NCBI RefSeq assembly: GCF_004944975.1
Contig: NZ_SPQG01000011.1
Location: 1 to 64,000, forward strand
Direction: 5' to 3'
DNA: 64,000 bases
DNA from: Halorhabdus amylolytica
Lineage (GTDB): Archaea; Halobacteriota; Halobacteria; Halobacteriales; Haloarculaceae
The position numbers and the translations under genes were made by a program. Positions 32,331-41,716 of the stretch are shown here, piece by piece (the stretch's first letter is position 1; every line of letters begins with the position of its first letter). The notes beneath the pieces were generated by a model that saw nothing but the letters and a program-made list of their open reading frames with translations, was not told the DNA's origin and searched no databases.

Positions 32331-33446
32331 ACGGCAGGTATCGGGGGCCGTGGACGCCCCGACCGTGACCTCGGATACCGCGAGAGGGCACCATCCCGAT
32401 GGTATCCGAGGCGTGTCCGACTAATCCACGGGAAGCCTCGGGGTCGTACGGAAGACGAAGTCTTCCGTGATGGGCGTGGGACGAAGTCCCACGAACCTGC
32501 GAACGGTGCAAGCGCCGTGAGCAGATGACGAGACGCCTTCGGCGTCTCGAACCACTTGACCCCGAGGCGGTTCACGGTCGGTATCGTCTTTGCATTGGAC
32601 CGGTTCCGTGCTACGGGATAACCGGATCCGGACGATGTGTCTCTGTACATCCCGGCGTAGAAAATAACAGAAAATATAGTGATTGGGGTAATAATAAGAA
32701 AATTTATTATTTTTGGTCTGGGGCCACCGCACTGAACTTATCGGACATCTAATCGGAGTCGTCGCACTATTTCCGTGCAATTCTATTTTATTACACTTAC
32801 TTTGGATTGTTATTTATATTTTTGGAAGAAAAACATCGTAAAATAAGTAGTTCGGAAAAATATTGAAATCAGATTTGTCGTCTTTGCCTGGGTTAACTTC
32901 CATCGTGTGATCACGCTGAGCGAACGTTATTCGCCCAAGATCGGGCTAAACTCGGGTTCGCAGTATACTCCGCCGAACCCTTTGGATATCTGCTTTCGAC
33001 ATATGTTCCGATAGCGGTCTGTCTGTCCCCGAACTATCGATCAGCGTGTGAATATACATAATTTATTTTATATAGAAGGATATTTTACTAAATTGCCTCA
33101 AAAATCGACCTGGCTGACAGCAGTGAGTGGTTCCTCACCGGAACAGCGGCAAATGGTTCCTCAGCGAAAAAATAACGCACGTACTTGTGTTATTAATCTT
33201 GCCCATCCGAGAACGACAGATTTCGGTCGAGCCGACCGTCTGGCGTTTGATATAATCAAACACGTTCGTGGCCTGGGTCCGCAGTTCCGGTCCGTATCCT
33301 GCCGATCAGTCGTCGGTACGTACGGAGCCATCCACATCTCGGGACGCCATTGCTGTTCTGACAGAGTTCGGGGGCTGAATCCGTGGATCCGGGGAGCGAT
33401 TGATCTGATCCAAAACTATTTCTCCCGGCGCGATGATCCCCCGGAT
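32302..33446. other. 1.1-kb region without a gene: structured transposon end followed by AT-rich DNA
   Basis: The first 270 bases hold a long stem CTCGGATACC/GGTATCCGAG (32370-32379 with 32401-32410) and the 134-bp repeat at 32442-32575. They look like the right end and possible guide-RNA region of the tnpB remnant. From about 32650 to 33200 the DNA is distinctly AT-rich, with runs such as AATTTATTATTTTT, unlike the rest of the window. Its open frames lack haloarchaeal composition. The promoter of the AGE-family gene presumably lies in the last 200 bases. Confidence 0.6.
32442..32575 (+). repeat. 134-bp dispersed repeat, copy 1
   Basis: It runs from GGTCGTACGG to GGCGGTTCAC and contains hairpins GGAAGAC-GAA-GTCTTCC, GTGGGAC-GAA-GTCCCAC and GAGACGCC-TTC-GGCGTCTC. 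Copy 2 lies at 55618-55749 in the opposite orientation. The spacer words GTGATGGGCGTGGGAC, AGCAGATGAC and AACCACTTGAC are shared. Confidence 0.8.
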
Positions 33447-34634
33447 ATGGTTTCCGAGTCGTTTCAGGATCGCGATTGGTTACGGGATCGGTTGGCGTCC
33501 GTCCTCGAGTTCTACTACCCCCGGGGTGTGGATGATCGACATGGCGGCTATCTCGCCAATCTCGACGAGCGGACGGGCGAGGTATACGATCCCCACACCA
33601 AACATCTGGTGGCGAGTTGCCGGTACGTCGTGAACTTCTGCGTCGGTGATCGTCTCGATGGTCCCAACTGGTGCCGGACGGCCGCGGCCCGGGGTGTGGA
33701 CTTCTTGCAGGCCGGCCACCGTGACCCTGAGACCGGTGGTTATGACTGGCTTCTCGACGGAACGAAACCGGTCGATCGAAAGCGGGTGTGCTACGGTCAC
33801 GCTTTCGTCTTGCTGGCGTACGCTCGCGCCGTCGAGGCCGACATCCCGGGTGCAGCGGACTCCCTGGATGCTGTCTACGAGCTGCTGATGGAGCACTTCT
33901 GGGAACCCGAGTACGACCTCTGCCGGAGCGAGTACGACGGCGACTTCGAGACGACAGCCGAGTATCGTGGGCAGAACGCCAACATGCACACCTGCGAGGC
34001 AATGTTGGCCGCTTACGAGGCGACTGACGAACAACGGTACCTCGATCGCGCCAGTGAGATCGCCCACGCGCTGACGGTCGAACTCGCCGCCGAACACGAC
34101 GGTCTGCTGTGGGAACATTACACCGACGAGTGGGATCACGACATGGCCTACAACCGTGACAAGCCGGCTGATCTCTTCCGGCCATGGGGCTACCAGCCGG
34201 GCCATCACATCGAGTGGGCAAAACTACTGGCCGTCCTCGACCGGTATACGGGGACGGATTGGGCGCTAGACCGGGCAGAAGAACTGTTCACTGCTGCAGT
34301 CGATCACGGCTGGGACGACGCGTACGGCGGGTTCGTCTATACGTTCGACCCGGACGGCGAGTCGATCGTCGACGACAAGTACGGGTGGCCCGTCGCCGAG
34401 GGGATCGGCGCGGCCGCTGCGCTGTACGAACGGACCGGCGAGGACGGCTATCTCGAGTGGTACGAGCGTCTCTGGGCGTACGCCCAGGAACACCTGACCG
34501 CGCCGGGCGGCAACTTCCACACGAAACTCACCCGGGAAAACGATCCGTACGAGACCGACGAGAGTCCCGCAGTCGAACCCGGGTATCACCCGATCGGTGC
34601 CTGTTTCGAGGCGATCCGATCGTTCGACGACTGA
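33447..34634 (+). CDS. AGE-family sugar 2-epimerase/isomerase, probable D-mannose isomerase
   Basis: 395 residues, the usual length for N-acylglucosamine 2-epimerase/mannose isomerase relatives with an (alpha/alpha)6 barrel. Family blocks: RHGGYLANLDERTG, ASCRYVVNFCVG, GGYDWLLDGTKPVDRKRVCYGHAFVLLAYA, GQNANMHTCEAMLAAYEAT with the conserved HxxE-type His, and the GYQPGHHIEWAKLL helix with catalytic His. The ATG at 33447 fits the family N-terminus; an open frame extends upstream but is not conserved in type. Next to a beta-mannosidase and a PfkB kinase, mannose to fructose isomerisation is the best guess. Confidence 0.85.
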   Translation: MVSESFQDRDWLRDRLASVLEFYYPRGVDDRHGGYLANLDERTGEVYDPHTKHLVASCRYVVNFCVGDRLDGPNWCRTAAARGVDFLQAGHRDPETGGYDWLLDGTKPVDRKRVCYGHAFVLLAYARAVEADIPGAADSLDAVYELLMEHFWEPEYDLCRSEYDGDFETTAEYRGQNANMHTCEAMLAAYEATDEQRYLDRASEIAHALTVELAAEHDGLLWEHYTDEWDHDMAYNRDKPADLFRPWGYQPGHHIEWAKLLAVLDRYTGTDWALDRAEELFTAAVDHGWDDAYGGFVYTFDPDGESIVDDKYGWPVAEGIGAAAALYERTGEDGYLEWYERLWAYAQEHLTAPGGNFHTKLTRENDPYETDESPAVEPGYHPIGACFEAIRSFDD

Positions 34635-34769
34635 ATTTCGACTCAGTCCGTTCGTTCGATCCGGAACGTGCAGGACAGTCTTCCAGTGAGGTCGACCGTC
34701 TGCTGGACGTGATCGATACTGTCCCCTGGCGTCACCAAACTCATTATGGACAAAATACAACCGACTGAC

Positions 34770-35729
34770 ATGACGCACTCACAAACGCTTATCGCGGGGG
34801 AAATGCTCGTCGACATGTTTCCGGCTGCACCGGGCTCACTGTCCGAGGCCGAGTCCTTTGAACGGCGGGCGGGTGGGGCGCCGGCGAACGTCGCCGTTGC
34901 CATGGCTCGCCTGGGGCGACCGGCCTCCCTCTGGTCGCGCCTCGGTACGGACCCGTTCGGCACGTATCTGGAGGGGGTCCTGGCCGACAACGACGTCCCG
35001 TCTCGCTTCCTGGAACGGGACGCCGAGCACAAGACGGCGCATACGCTCGTCGGAACCGATCCGGACGCCGACCAATCGTTCGTCTTCTACAAGGAGGGGA
35101 CGGCGACGATGGCCTTCGAGCCGGAGTGGATCGACGATTCTGTACTTGATGACCTCGAATGAGTCCACTTCGGCGGCGTCCTCCTCTGTGAGGAACCGTC
35201 CCGGAGCGCGATGTTGGACCTCGCGGAGCGTGCTGGCAACCGGGATTGTACGGTCTCGTTCGATCCGGACACGCGGGCTGATCTCTGGCCCGACCGGAGC
35301 GATCTCGAGCCGACAGTACGAACGGCGTTTGGTCACGCGGACGTGGTCAAGTCCGATCGCGAGGACCTGTCGATCCTCCTCGAGGGAGAGTCCGAACCGC
35401 GGGCGGTTGCCGAACCCATCACGGAGTACGGCCCACATACCGTCTTTCTCACGCGTGGGTCGGCAGGGACCTTCGGATTCGCCACGGAAGCGGCCCCCTG
35501 GGGGCCGGGGACCGTCGATGAACCGAGCGTGGATGTCGAGGCTGTCGACACGACCGGTGCCGGCGACGCCTTTACTGCGGGCGTCATCACCGCGCTGGTC
35601 GAGGGAACGTCGTTCCGCGAGGCGGTCCGTTTCGGTAACGCTGTCGGCGCGCTCGCGACGACCGATGTCGGCGCGATGTCGTCACTCCCGGACAGAGGAT
35701 CCGTCGAGGAATTCCGCCGCGACGACTGA
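34770..35729 (+). pseudogene. PfkB-family sugar kinase interrupted by an in-frame TGA
   Basis: Read through, this is a 319-residue ribokinase-fold kinase: GEMLVDMFPAAPGSL, RAGGAPANVAVAMARLGRPASLWSRLGTDPFG, and the C-terminal anion-hole and base motif DTTGAGDAFTAGV. A TGA at 35160-35162 (LDDLE-stop-VHFGGVLL) keeps the same frame on both sides, so one base change of TGG (Trp, common at this position) explains it. The stop removes the catalytic Asp. Fructokinase or ketohexokinase activity would complete a mannose-fructose route after the AGE enzyme. It could be a real mutation or a sequencing error. Confidence 0.85.
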
Positions 35730-35737
35730 AATGCGTT

Positions 35738-35811
35738 CCTCAGTAGGTCTCCCGGAGGTGTCTCACCGAAAGGTCCTCAGTAGGTCTCCCGGAGGTGTCT
35801 CACAGAGAGGT
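35738..35811. repeat. 37-bp tandem duplication at the 3' end of the beta-mannosidase gene
   Basis: CCTCAGTAGGTCTCCCGGAG... is repeated at 35738-35774 and 35775-35811 with about two mismatches. The inner copy encodes the mannosidase C-terminus (VRHLRETY-stop); the outer copy lies just beyond the stop. This is a slippage or unequal-exchange scar. Confidence 0.85.
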
Positions 35812-38299
35812 CCTCCTGCAGACGCGCTTCGATCAGGCCGTCGCGGTTGTCGTCAGTCGGTTCGAAGGTCACAGTCCGCGTTTCGCCGGGCCGCAGGTGG
35901 AAATAATTGTCCGAGAACGCCCCGATCAGTGAGCCGGGATCGAGTTCGACGAACAGTGCGGTCCTCTCGCTTTCGACGGTCACGTCGGCCCCGTCGATCT
36001 CGATGTCTAGTTCCGTCCGGGGCAATTCGAGCGCCTTGTAGCCCTCGAAAAAGGCGACGTTGGGGTAGGATTCACCAGGACCCTCGTACTCGGCACGGAG
36101 CATGACTGCCGACGTGTCGACGCCGTCGGGCAACTCCTCGCGGTCGACGGTCAACAGTGGCGTGCTTTCGCCAGCGTCGACATCGACGTCGACTGTCCGT
36201 TCGTCGAGGACATCGCCTGACGTCACGTCGACGATCTCTACCATTACGTCCCCTGAGACCGGCTCGGGTCGATCGCTGGTGAGCCAGAGTGTCTGGGCGG
36301 TGACCTCGCCCCACTCCCGCTGGCCGTCATCGGCCTGGGCGTTCTCGGGGCCGTCGTCGCCGTCGAACGTCGGGTGGAACGAGACCAGGACGGGAGCGTA
36401 CTGACGGCGGGCCATGTACTGTTGGGCTTTCCACTTGCCGTCGTACTCGATAGAGGCCCAGGAGGCTACCGGCCAGAGATCGTTGAGTTGCCAGTATAGC
36501 GTCCCCATCGTCGTGGGCTTGCGCCGCCGCCAGTGCTCGATGGCAGTCTTCATCGCGAGACCGTGCTGGACCTGTGAGAGGTAGACGAAGTCCTCGAAGT
36601 CAAAGGGGAACCGGAAGTACGAGGCCAGGCGAGAGAGGATGGTGGCGTTCCCACCGGGATTGCGCTGGTGATGTTCCATTAGCGGCGCGGTCGGATTGAA
36701 GTCCTCCGCTTCGAGGACCGTCCGCAGGGAGTCTAACGAAGGGAACGACTGGTAACCGAACTCGGAGACGAACCGCGGCTCGGTCGTGAGGTAGTTCTCG
36801 AAGGGTTGGCCCTCGTGCCAGACGTTCCAGTAGTGGATGTCGCCTGCTTGGAAGCTGTATGGATTGTCCTCGTCGGGCCCGCTGGAGGGAGAACCCGGCC
36901 AGAACGTCCGGGAGGGGTCTTCCTCGCGACAGGTCGCCCCGACCGTCTCTTCGTAGAGCGCCTCGTAATCGTCGACGTGTCGGTCGTGGGCGTCGTGATC
37001 GCCGAACCAGTTGTGAAGTGCTTCCTCGTTTTCGTTGTTCCCACACCACAGGGCGATCGATGGGTGGTTGGCGAGTCGGCGGACCTGGTAGCGGACCTCG
37101 TCTTCGACCGATTCGAGGAACTCTTCGTCCGCCGGATAGAGTGAACAGGAGAACATGAAGTCCTGCCAGACGAGGAGTCCGTACTCGTCACAGAGATCGT
37201 AGAACGTCTCGTTCTCGTAGTAGCCACCGCCCCAGACCCGCAGCATGTTCATGTTTGCCTCAGCGGCTGAGCGGATCACATGTTCGTACCGATCGTCGGT
37301 GACGTCGCCGTACATCGGGGCGACGGGGATCGTGTTCGCCCCTTTCGCGAACACCGGGGTGCCGTTGATCTCGAAATAAAAAGACGTGCCGTCCGCGTCG
37401 GGTTCGACCACCAGTTCCACCTCGCGGAAGCCGATCGACTCGGTCGTTACGTCCTGGTCGTGTTCACCCTGGACGCGGACTTCCAGTTGTGACAACGGCT
37501 GATCGCCGTAGCCGTTGGGCCACCACAGGTCGGGATCTTGTACTGTCATCGTCATTTCGACCGCCTGGCGACCGGGTTCGAGCGTGACCGTTTCGGCGGT
37601 CGACGCGTCGTCGACGGCCGCCGAGAGGTCGTATTCGCCGGAGCGGGGAACGTCCAGGCCGACTCGAACGTCGAGGTCGACCGCCCCCTCGCGGTGGTTC
37701 TGTTCGGTCGTCGTATACGTGATCCGGGGATCCGTGTACCCGACCAGCGCTATGTCCCGATAGATACCCATCGTCGGCAGACAGGGCCCCCAGTCCCACC
37801 CGTAGTGACACTGGGCCTTGCGGACGAACGGCCGACCGGGTTGTTCGATGGGATAGTGAGTGTATGGCACCTCGTGAGGATACTCTTCCATCCGCCCGGT
37901 ACCGTACTCCACTGGTGAGCGGAATTCGACTGTGATTCCGTTCTCGCCGGCTTCGAGTGCCTCGCGGACGTCGAACTCGTTGCCGACGTGCATGTTTTCG
38001 GACTCACCCACGATCGTGCCGTTCACCGAGACCGTCGCGACGGTGTCGAGTCCCTCGCACGTCAGCAGGACGCGTTCGTGATCGAGGAACGCGGCGTCGA
38101 CAGTGAACGTCCGTCTGTACGTCCAATCTGTCTTTCCGACCCATTGGACGTCGAGCTCGGTGTCCCCGCGGAGCGGGTCCTCGATCTCCCCGGCGTTCAC
38201 GAGATCCGTGTAGACGCCACCGGGAACGCTGGCGTCGAGCCACGTCCGATCGTCGCGTTCGGAAAACTCCCACCGGCCGTTCAATGACTTGCGCCGCAT
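35777..38299 (-). CDS. GH2 beta-mannosidase
   Basis: 840 residues, the usual size of GH2 beta-mannosidases. N-terminal sugar-binding domain (SLNGRWEFSERDD, WVGKTDWTYRRTFTV), Ig-like domain, TIM barrel with KGANTIPVAPMYGDVTDDRY and MNMLRVWGGGYYENETFYDLCDEYGLLVWQDFMF. The acid/base Glu is in WCGNNENEEAL (near residue 421) and the nucleophile Glu in FVSEFGYQSFPS (near 514). The C-terminal domain ends LIGAFSDNYFHLRPGETRTV. There is no signal peptide, so it acts on imported manno-oligosaccharides. An AT-rich TATA region (38318-38330) precedes the start. Confidence 0.93.
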   Translation of the reverse strand: MRRKSLNGRWEFSERDDRTWLDASVPGGVYTDLVNAGEIEDPLRGDTELDVQWVGKTDWTYRRTFTVDAAFLDHERVLLTCEGLDTVATVSVNGTIVGESENMHVGNEFDVREALEAGENGITVEFRSPVEYGTGRMEEYPHEVPYTHYPIEQPGRPFVRKAQCHYGWDWGPCLPTMGIYRDIALVGYTDPRITYTTTEQNHREGAVDLDVRVGLDVPRSGEYDLSAAVDDASTAETVTLEPGRQAVEMTMTVQDPDLWWPNGYGDQPLSQLEVRVQGEHDQDVTTESIGFREVELVVEPDADGTSFYFEINGTPVFAKGANTIPVAPMYGDVTDDRYEHVIRSAAEANMNMLRVWGGGYYENETFYDLCDEYGLLVWQDFMFSCSLYPADEEFLESVEDEVRYQVRRLANHPSIALWCGNNENEEALHNWFGDHDAHDRHVDDYEALYEETVGATCREEDPSRTFWPGSPSSGPDEDNPYSFQAGDIHYWNVWHEGQPFENYLTTEPRFVSEFGYQSFPSLDSLRTVLEAEDFNPTAPLMEHHQRNPGGNATILSRLASYFRFPFDFEDFVYLSQVQHGLAMKTAIEHWRRRKPTTMGTLYWQLNDLWPVASWASIEYDGKWKAQQYMARRQYAPVLVSFHPTFDGDDGPENAQADDGQREWGEVTAQTLWLTSDRPEPVSGDVMVEIVDVTSGDVLDERTVDVDVDAGESTPLLTVDREELPDGVDTSAVMLRAEYEGPGESYPNVAFFEGYKALELPRTELDIEIDGADVTVESERTALFVELDPGSLIGAFSDNYFHLRPGETRTVTFEPTDDNRDGLIEARLQEDLSVRHLRETY

Positions 38300-38524
38300 G
38301 GCTATCCATGAGTGGATCCACGTGTATAATATTATCGGAAGATATTGGGGAAATTAAGGGTGGACAGGGTTCTATCGGTGGGATCGCTCCTTTCTCCGGT
38401 CGTTCCCGGAGGGCCGGATAACCGATCCCGAAGCTGGCATCGTCGACAGGTAACGTCCGTCAGAGTCGGTGTGAACGAGCGGTCCGTAGCTCACGCCCGA
38501 TCAGTCCGTCAGCTTGGGGCTCTG

Positions 38525-39583
38525 TCAGTCCGTCAGCTTGGGGCTTTCCCAGTAGTCGTGGTCCTCGTTCTCGCGGAAGCATGCGACGTGGTGGCGGTCG
38601 TCGCTGTACGTTGGTGGATGTTCCGTCTGGCAGGCTTCTCGGGCCTCCGGACAGCGTGTGTGGAACCGACAGCCCGACGGTGGATCCACCGGGTCCGGGA
38701 CGTCGATCTTTCGCATCGGGATCTCGCCCGTTTGCTGGAGTGAGAGGTCAGGCGTCGCCCACCGGAGGACGTTCGTGTAGGGATGTTTCGGACTGTTGAC
38801 GATCTCCTCGGCGGGACCGATCTCGGCGAGTTCGCCGAGGTACATCACGCCGATCTGTCCGTCGGCATGGGCGGTGAAGTACCGCGCGTTCGAGAGGTCG
38901 TGGGAGATGAAGATGAACGACGTGTCGAACTCCGCCTGGAGTTCGAGCATCAGGTCCATCATCTCGACCCGTAGAGAGACGTCGACCGCGCTGATTGCCT
39001 CGTCGGCAAGGATGACGTCGGGATTCATCAACAGTGCCCGACTGAGTGCGACGCGCTGCTGTTCGCCCCCCGAGAGCTGGTGTGGGTATCGATCGGCGAA
39101 GTCCGGGGCAGGGTTCATCCCGACGCGTTCGAGCAGCGAGAGGATCCGCTCGCGCTTCTCCGTGCGACCGAGATCAGGTCGGACCTGTTTGAGTGGTTCC
39201 GCGAGGATCGTCTGGATACGGCGATTGGGATTGAGCGAACTTCCGGGGTCCTGGTGGATGATCTGGAGGGACGTCCGAACGTCCCGCCAGGTGATGTCGG
39301 CGTCGCTGTTGCCGTCCCTGATGTCCCAGATATCGTGACCCCGGTACTTGACGCTCCCGCCGGTCGGCCGCTGGAGGCCGATCGCCGTCTTGCCCAGTGT
39401 CGTCTTGCCACAGCCGGATTCGCCGACCAGCGTCACGACATCGTTCTCCATGACATCGATAGACACGCCGTCGACGGCCCTGACGACTTCCGTCTCGTCG
39501 CCGAACTCCAGCAAGCCGGGTTTGTCCTCGAAGTGGACCTCGACGTCCTCCAGCGAGAGGACCGGCGTCCCGTCGTCACTCAT
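38525..39583 (-). CDS. Opp/Dpp-type ABC transporter ATPase 2
   Basis: 352 residues; the ATG overlaps the preceding ATPase gene by 8 bases (ATGAGTGA). Walker A GESGCGKTTLGK, Q-loop IIHQDPGSSLNPNRR, signature LSGGEQQRVALSRAL, Walker B VILADEA, switch FIFISHDL. The C-terminal oligopeptide-family extension CRFHTRCPEAREAC is present. It energises the permease pair upstream. In this island the likely cargo is manno-oligosaccharide, because peptide-family transporters serve this role in several thermophiles and haloarchaea; this is an inference. Confidence 0.92.
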   Translation of the reverse strand: MSDDGTPVLSLEDVEVHFEDKPGLLEFGDETEVVRAVDGVSIDVMENDVVTLVGESGCGKTTLGKTAIGLQRPTGGSVKYRGHDIWDIRDGNSDADITWRDVRTSLQIIHQDPGSSLNPNRRIQTILAEPLKQVRPDLGRTEKRERILSLLERVGMNPAPDFADRYPHQLSGGEQQRVALSRALLMNPDVILADEAISAVDVSLRVEMMDLMLELQAEFDTSFIFISHDLSNARYFTAHADGQIGVMYLGELAEIGPAEEIVNSPKHPYTNVLRWATPDLSLQQTGEIPMRKIDVPDPVDPPSGCRFHTRCPEAREACQTEHPPTYSDDRHHVACFRENEDHDYWESPKLTD

Positions 39584-40667
39584 CGGCGTCACCTCCGCTC
39601 GTACCGCGGTCTTCGAGCATATCTTCGTAGTTCAACAGGATCTGGGCCTGTGCGGCTTCCCAGCGGAAGCACCGCGCACCCTGTCGATCGGAGACGTCGT
39701 GGTAGTCCGGTTCGGATTGCATACACTGCTCCTCGGCGAGTGGACATCGGGGATGGAACGCACACCCCGACGGAAGATTGATCGGGGCCGGACTCTGGCC
39801 CTCGATGGGTTTCATCTCCGCGAGTGGCGCGTCGAGGTTCGGCGTCGAGTTCAACAGCATGCGCGTGTAGGGGTGTGCCGCGTTTGCGACGAGATCCTGC
39901 GTCGGAGCGACCTCGACGAACCGGAAGGCGTACATGATCGCCATCCGGTCGGCCAGTGCCGCGATCAGCGGCAGGTCGTGGGTGATGAATACCAGTGAGA
40001 TGTCGTATTTCGCCTGTAGATCCTCGAGGAGTTGCAGAATCGACCGTTGCATCAGCAGGTCTAGTGCGGCGGTCGGCTCGTCCATCACGAGTACTTCCGG
40101 GTTCAGAACCATCGACAGCGCGATCAACGCGCGCTGGGTCATCCCACCGGAGAGTTCGTGTGGATAGGCGTCGAGCACCCGGTCGGGATCCAGATAGAGG
40201 TCACTGAGCAACTCCCGGGCGAAGTCCATCCCCTCCGCGACGTTGGCGTCGTGGGCCTCCAACGTCTCCTCGAAATGTGTCCTGACTTTCAACACGGGGT
40301 TGAACGAACTCATCGCGCCCTGGAAGACCATCGAGATCTCTTCCCAGCGTAGTTCGCGGAGCTCCTCTTTCGACAGGTCGAGTACCTCGATCGGCTCGCC
40401 GTCGCGTGGATGATAGGTAATTCGGCCGGTCAATACGCCCGGATCCGGAACCGAGTCCAGCAGCGACGAGGCGAACATCGACTTCCCGGAACCGCTCTCG
40501 CCGACGACGCCGAGTACCTCGTTGCGGTCGAGGTCGATACTGACGTCATCGAGGACGTAGGATTCACCCTCGTCGTAGGTGACCTTCGCGTTGCGAATCT
40601 CGATGGCCGGGTCGACGATCGACCGCTCGTCGAGTTCACTGCCAGCGTCGACCTCTTCGATCGCCAT
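39576..40667 (-). CDS. Opp/Dpp-type ABC transporter ATPase 1
   Basis: 363 residues. Walker A GESGSGKSMFASSLL, Q-loop MVFQGAMSSFNPVLKV, signature LSGGMTQRALIALSM, Walker B VLVMDEPTAALD, switch VFITHDL. The C-terminal cysteine extension CAFHPRCPLAEEQC is typical of OppD/DppD. The start overlaps the stop of the permease gene upstream. It forms a heterodimer with the next ATPase. Confidence 0.92.
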   Translation of the reverse strand: MAIEEVDAGSELDERSIVDPAIEIRNAKVTYDEGESYVLDDVSIDLDRNEVLGVVGESGSGKSMFASSLLDSVPDPGVLTGRITYHPRDGEPIEVLDLSKEELRELRWEEISMVFQGAMSSFNPVLKVRTHFEETLEAHDANVAEGMDFARELLSDLYLDPDRVLDAYPHELSGGMTQRALIALSMVLNPEVLVMDEPTAALDLLMQRSILQLLEDLQAKYDISLVFITHDLPLIAALADRMAIMYAFRFVEVAPTQDLVANAAHPYTRMLLNSTPNLDAPLAEMKPIEGQSPAPINLPSGCAFHPRCPLAEEQCMQSEPDYHDVSDRQGARCFRWEAAQAQILLNYEDMLEDRGTSGGDADE

Positions 40668-41716
40668 CAGGTCATCACCCCCGCTGGGGCGTCTGCGTCC
40701 TCTTCTTCTTCGATCGTTTCGGATTCACCGGCGAGACGAGTTCTGACACGTGGATTGAAGATCCGGTCGGCCCCCTGTGCGAGGAGGATCATCGATAGCG
40801 CAAGCCCCATGATCATGATCATCGGGAACAGGAGCTGGTAGAGGGCGGCGATACCGACGAGGGAGCCTTGTGAGTACGCACGATCGAGTTGGATGCCCCA
40901 GTTGGCGACGCCGGCTGGGAGGATGCCGAGGTAGTACAGCCCGACCGACGAGAAGATGACGAACCGTGCGGCGTTGGCGAAGTTCACGAGTACATATGGC
41001 ATGATATTCGGGATGACGTCCTTGAACAGGATTCGCGGCGTACTCACTCCCATCGTTCGAGAAGCCTCGACGAAGGATTCCTGCCTGATCGAGAGGACCT
41101 CCGAACGGATCGCCCGCCCCAGACCGGCCCAGTAGTTGACCATGAGGACGATCCCCAGAACCAGCGGGTTAGTCGGCCGTAGCACGACAGCGAGAACCAT
41201 TACCAGGGGCAGCCCGGGGATCGACATCGCGAAGTCGGTAAACGACGTCAGTACGGTGTCGACGGTCCCGCCTTTGTACCCGGCGACGGTCCCGATCAGT
41301 ACGGCGACGACGGTCGCGAACACGCCGCCCGAGAGGACCATCAGGAGCATGTTCGGCGTCGCGTGGATGATCTGGGCGAGGATGTCCTTTCCGGACTGCT
41401 GTGTCGAACCCAGGATCGCGCTCAGGTCGGTGAACGGGGGGACACCCCGTCCACCAGGATAGCCGGGTACGTCGACCTGATTGGTCTGTGGGGCCCGATA
41501 AAACCACACGCCGACCGTTCCCATGAGGACGTACACGAACAGGATCGCGCTCCCGATCCGCGTCCGCCGGTCGTTCCAGGCGACCATCCCCGGTTTGCGG
41601 ATGAACTCCTCGTAGAAGTCCTGCAACCGCTCGCGGCGGGTCAATTCGATCTCCGATTCGCCGTAGTCAAACGAGAACTGCTCGTCGCTGGATTCAGAAT
41701 GACTCACTTTGATCAC
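40667..41716 (-). CDS. Opp/Dpp-type ABC transporter permease C
   Basis: 349 residues with a long cytosolic N-terminus and about six helices (first at SAILFVYVLMGTVGVWFY). The coupling EAA loop is EASRTMGVSTPRILFKDVIPNIMPY. Overlaps on both sides (with permease B at 41694-41716 and ATPase 1) show co-translation. The GTG at 41716 is taken as start; another GTG 9 bases later is possible. Confidence 0.9.
   Translation of the reverse strand: MIKVSHSESSDEQFSFDYGESEIELTRRERLQDFYEEFIRKPGMVAWNDRRTRIGSAILFVYVLMGTVGVWFYRAPQTNQVDVPGYPGGRGVPPFTDLSAILGSTQQSGKDILAQIIHATPNMLLMVLSGGVFATVVAVLIGTVAGYKGGTVDTVLTSFTDFAMSIPGLPLVMVLAVVLRPTNPLVLGIVLMVNYWAGLGRAIRSEVLSIRQESFVEASRTMGVSTPRILFKDVIPNIMPYVLVNFANAARFVIFSSVGLYYLGILPAGVANWGIQLDRAYSQGSLVGIAALYQLLFPMIMIMGLALSMILLAQGADRIFNPRVRTRLAGESETIEEEEDADAPAGVMT

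Noticed and set aside
30781-32511. 576-codon minus-strand frame opposite the histidine kinase and tnpB remnant
   Set aside because: It spans two unrelated genes on the other strand and has no family motif.
33180-33210. Imperfect palindrome AATAACGCACGT...TGTTATT upstream of the AGE gene as an IclR operator
   Set aside because: No second copy was found upstream of the other genes of the island, so the link is not supported.
33048-33446. N-terminal extension of the AGE-family protein by 133 residues
   Set aside because: The extension is encoded in AT-rich DNA, is not acidic and does not fit the family N-terminus; the ATG at 33447 does.
35160-35162. Selenocysteine or programmed recoding at the in-frame TGA
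   Set aside because: Haloarchaea are not known to use selenocysteine and no hairpin of that type was noticed; a TGG to TGA change is simpler.
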